Source: an uncultured Odoribacter sp. (lineage in GTDB: Bacteria; Bacteroidota; Bacteroidia; Bacteroidales; Marinifilaceae). Taken from it: a stretch of 16,391 nt of DNA. Every line of letters begins with the position of its first letter. Within the stretch, counting starts at the first letter, position 1. The notes under the pieces are model-generated. The model was not told the DNA's origin. It saw only the letters and a list, made by a program, of their open reading frames with translations, and did not search any database. The stretch is taken from the NCBI GenBank assembly GCA_947039985.1, contig CAMRAP010000014.1, positions 1 to 16,391 on the forward strand, in the 5' to 3' direction. Below are positions 14,473 to 16,391 of this stretch, one piece after another. The position numbers and the translations under genes are program-made.

Positions 14473-16233
14473 ATGAAAAATATAAAATCAAATATAAAAA
14501 ACTTATTTCTTGGAGCTGTATTAGCGACAACGGTGGTAGCTTGTGTAGACTTGGATGTAAATCCACCGGCTGCCATTGGACCAGATGATTTTTGGAATAC
14601 AGAAAAGGATGCATGGTATGGATTGAATGCTTGTTATGCATTGATGCCTGGTTGTGATGTGTATATGGATGCGTATGCTGACAATGCATTTAATCATCAT
14701 GGACATGAAAGTTCAGGTCAAGCTATTCAGACAGCCTCTTTGAATGCTACACGTGATGCAGGTTATAATTATGAGAATATTCGTCGATCCAATATATTCA
14801 TTCAAAATGTTGAAACTTGTGTGATGTCGGAAGACTTGAAAATACGAATGAAAGCAGAGGCTCGTTTTTTTCGAGCGAACACGTATGTGAGTTTGAATTT
14901 GAACTTTGGAAAGGTGGCTATTATTACAGATGTCTTAGATTATGATGCTGGAAGTGTTGCCCGTAATAGTGTAGAAGAGGTACAAAAATTTGTAATGGAT
15001 GAACTGAATGCCATTATTAATATCCTTCCAGAAAGTTATGTAGGTGGTTATATGAATGAAAAAGGGCGTATTACGAAGTGGGCAGCCTTGGCATTGAAAG
15101 CTAGAACTGCTTTGTATTGGGGACAATATGATGTGGCAGAAGCTGCAGCAAAGGAGATTATGAATGGAAATCAATTTTCATTGTTTAAATTGAACGCTTT
15201 GACGGAGACACAGCAGAAAGAGGCGGATCAATTGATGAAGCTATATGTTGATGAAAATGCATTAGAAGCAGCAGGAACCACAAAGGAGAAATTCTTACAA
15301 GGTCTGTTTAGTTATGAAGGATTGTGGCATACTGAATATGCTAATTTAGAAAATCCAGAATATATTCTTGCTCGTCAATATAAAGCAGGAAATATAGATT
15401 ATACGGATTATGTTAGATACCTTGCTTTGCGTCCAGACCAAATGGGTGGCGGTTGGGCTTCTGTTGAGCCTATTCAAGATTTAGTGGATACTTATTGGGA
15501 TCACACTGGTAAGCAAATTCCAACGCCATTAACTCCAGCAGTGAGATCAAGTCGCTATGAAGGTATGTTGCAAGCTTTTGAGGAAGCTGATACGACACTT
15601 TATGAGTTTGTTAAAACAGATGCTATGGCAAATGCTGATTATAACGCTGAGTTTAAAAATAGAGATGCTCGTTTTTATGCTTCTATCCTTTTCCCTTTCA
15701 AGGGTTGGTATGAAACAGATATGGGTGAAGAGTTTGTATATACTTGGAGATATTCAAATAATGATCCAAAGGGTGGCTATGTTTTTAGAAAAATTCAGCC
15801 TAAGACAACAGCAACACCTCAGCGTGCAGAGGGAGATTACCCTGTATTCCGCTATGCAGAGATATTGTTGACCTTTGCTGAGGCTAGTGTGCAAAATTCC
15901 GGATGGAATACTGCAGCACAGCAAGCTCTGAACGAATTGCGTGAGCGTTGTGGAATGCCAAATGTTCCTACATCTTTGGGTAAAGAAGAGGCACTCGAGT
16001 TTATTCGCAATGAAAGACGTATAGAGTTGGCAGGTGAAGGACATCGTTATTACGATCTTCGTCGTTATGGGAAAGAGTATGCTAAAGAAAATATGACGAT
16101 GACGATGTATTCAATCGATAACAACTTTAGTTTCCCGATGAGGTGGGAAGATAAATTGATGTTGATGCCTATTCCTCAAACGGCAATGGATTTGAATCCT
16201 TTGTTGCAGAGTGATCAGAATGCTGGATATTAA
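14473..16233 (+). CDS. SusD/RagB-family glycan-binding surface lipoprotein
   Basis: This 586-residue protein is the lid of the SusCD importer. It has a lipoprotein signal peptide with lipobox VVAC (Cys24) followed by VDLDVNPP, with acidic residues after the cysteine that suit surface export. Family signatures are DFWNTEKDAWYGLNACYALM; the helical TPR-like region EARFFRANTYVSLNLNFG; KGRITKWAALALKARTALYWGQYDVAEAAAKEIM; the RYAEILLTFAEA and ELRERCGMP region; FIRNERRIELAGEGHRYYDLRRYGKE; and the typical end MPIPQTAMDLNPLLQSDQNAGY. It is complete, follows susC by 18 nt, and a strong terminator comes just after, so the operon seems to hold only susC and susD. Glycan specificity is not determinable. 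Confidence 0.95.
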   Translation: MKNIKSNIKNLFLGAVLATTVVACVDLDVNPPAAIGPDDFWNTEKDAWYGLNACYALMPGCDVYMDAYADNAFNHHGHESSGQAIQTASLNATRDAGYNYENIRRSNIFIQNVETCVMSEDLKIRMKAEARFFRANTYVSLNLNFGKVAIITDVLDYDAGSVARNSVEEVQKFVMDELNAIINILPESYVGGYMNEKGRITKWAALALKARTALYWGQYDVAEAAAKEIMNGNQFSLFKLNALTETQQKEADQLMKLYVDENALEAAGTTKEKFLQGLFSYEGLWHTEYANLENPEYILARQYKAGNIDYTDYVRYLALRPDQMGGGWASVEPIQDLVDTYWDHTGKQIPTPLTPAVRSSRYEGMLQAFEEADTTLYEFVKTDAMANADYNAEFKNRDARFYASILFPFKGWYETDMGEEFVYTWRYSNNDPKGGYVFRKIQPKTTATPQRAEGDYPVFRYAEILLTFAEASVQNSGWNTAAQQALNELRERCGMPNVPTSLGKEEALEFIRNERRIELAGEGHRYYDLRRYGKEYAKENMTMTMYSIDNNFSFPMRWEDKLMLMPIPQTAMDLNPLLQSDQNAGY

Positions 16234-16253
16234 TCTGGAAAAGTAGTAGATAC

Positions 16254-16293
16254 AAAAAGTGCTCAACATTTAATCAAATGTTGAGCACTTTTT
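16254..16293. terminator. Strong bidirectional terminator after susD
   Basis: A perfect 18-bp stem (16254-16271 with 16276-16293) with loop AATC and A5/T5 at its ends can stop transcription from both sides. It lies 20 nt past the susD stop and 13 nt before the end of the next minus-strand frame. Confidence 0.88.
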
Positions 16294-16306
16294 AATTTAC
16301 AACGTG

Positions 16307-16391
16307 CTATTTCAAAGGATTCGTTCCTTTATATTTAATATGGGAACTTTCGTCCGCATCCAAATGCTTTGGGAGATACTTTGATGATAGG
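16307..16391 (-). CDS. Probable 3' end of a minus-strand gene (product unknown)
   Basis: One minus-strand frame is open from the window edge (codon at 16390) to TAG at 16307-16309. It encodes 27 residues ending DADESSHIKYKGTNPLK, a hydrophilic tail of ordinary composition. Its position next to a bidirectional terminator fits a convergent gene. A second frame is also open over nearly the same length, so the call depends on context. I do not recognise the product. Confidence 0.45.
   Translation of the reverse strand, partial: LSSKYLPKHLDADESSHIKYKGTNPLK

Overview
The window looks like a chromosomal segment of a Bacteroidales bacterium (Bacteroides/Parabacteroides-like; genus not determinable from sequence alone). 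The evidence is an AT-rich composition, an adjacent SusC/SusD pair with its typical domain order, lipoprotein GH20 hexosaminidase, few Shine-Dalgarno sequences, and several promoters that fit the Bacteroidetes primary-sigma pattern TTTG - 19 to 21 nt - TAnnTTTG. No insertion sequence, prophage, CRISPR array or integrase is visible.

Layout. (1) 1-3528, plus: the 3' end of a DUF1343/NamZ-type exo-N-acetylmuramidase gene, then a 1037-residue AsmA-family envelope protein 11 nt downstream. (2) 3548-3582: a terminator shared with the convergent purM (minus, 3619-4797). Upstream of purM on the same strand is a small two-helix membrane protein with its own promoter. (3) 5163-5405: an intergenic stretch whose minus strand carries a nested set of inverted repeats ending in an intrinsic terminator, so it may be a small RNA gene. 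(4) 5406-5975: an AhpD/CMD-fold protein that lacks the first cysteine of the usual CxxC pair and has a C-terminal CKCNC tail. (5) 5976-6319: a consensus promoter followed by a long rod-like RNA (about 6104-6272) ending in T7. This is the best candidate for something undescribed here; its shape recalls 6S RNA. (6) 6320-6721: a single-domain RsbW-like ATPase, convergent with an ABC-F protein (6734-8383, minus); a perfect 32-bp palindrome overlaps both stop codons. (7) tRNA-Leu(CAA), minus, with a clear promoter and terminator. (8) 8718-16233, plus: a GH20 beta-N-acetylhexosaminidase lipoprotein, a 337-nt gap with overlapping alternative hairpins, then a susC-susD operon closed by an 18-bp terminator. 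(9) 16307-16391, minus: probable 3' end of another gene.

How the genes work together. GH20 plus SusC/SusD forms a small polysaccharide-utilisation-like locus that would release, bind and import N-acetylhexosamine-containing glycan fragments. No regulator of it lies in the window. The muramidase-AsmA pair concerns cell-wall recycling and the envelope. PurM, the ABC-F protein and the tRNA are housekeeping. Everything named by family rests on motifs I could read; all RNA structures are hand-folded and have not been tested by covariation or energy calculation.
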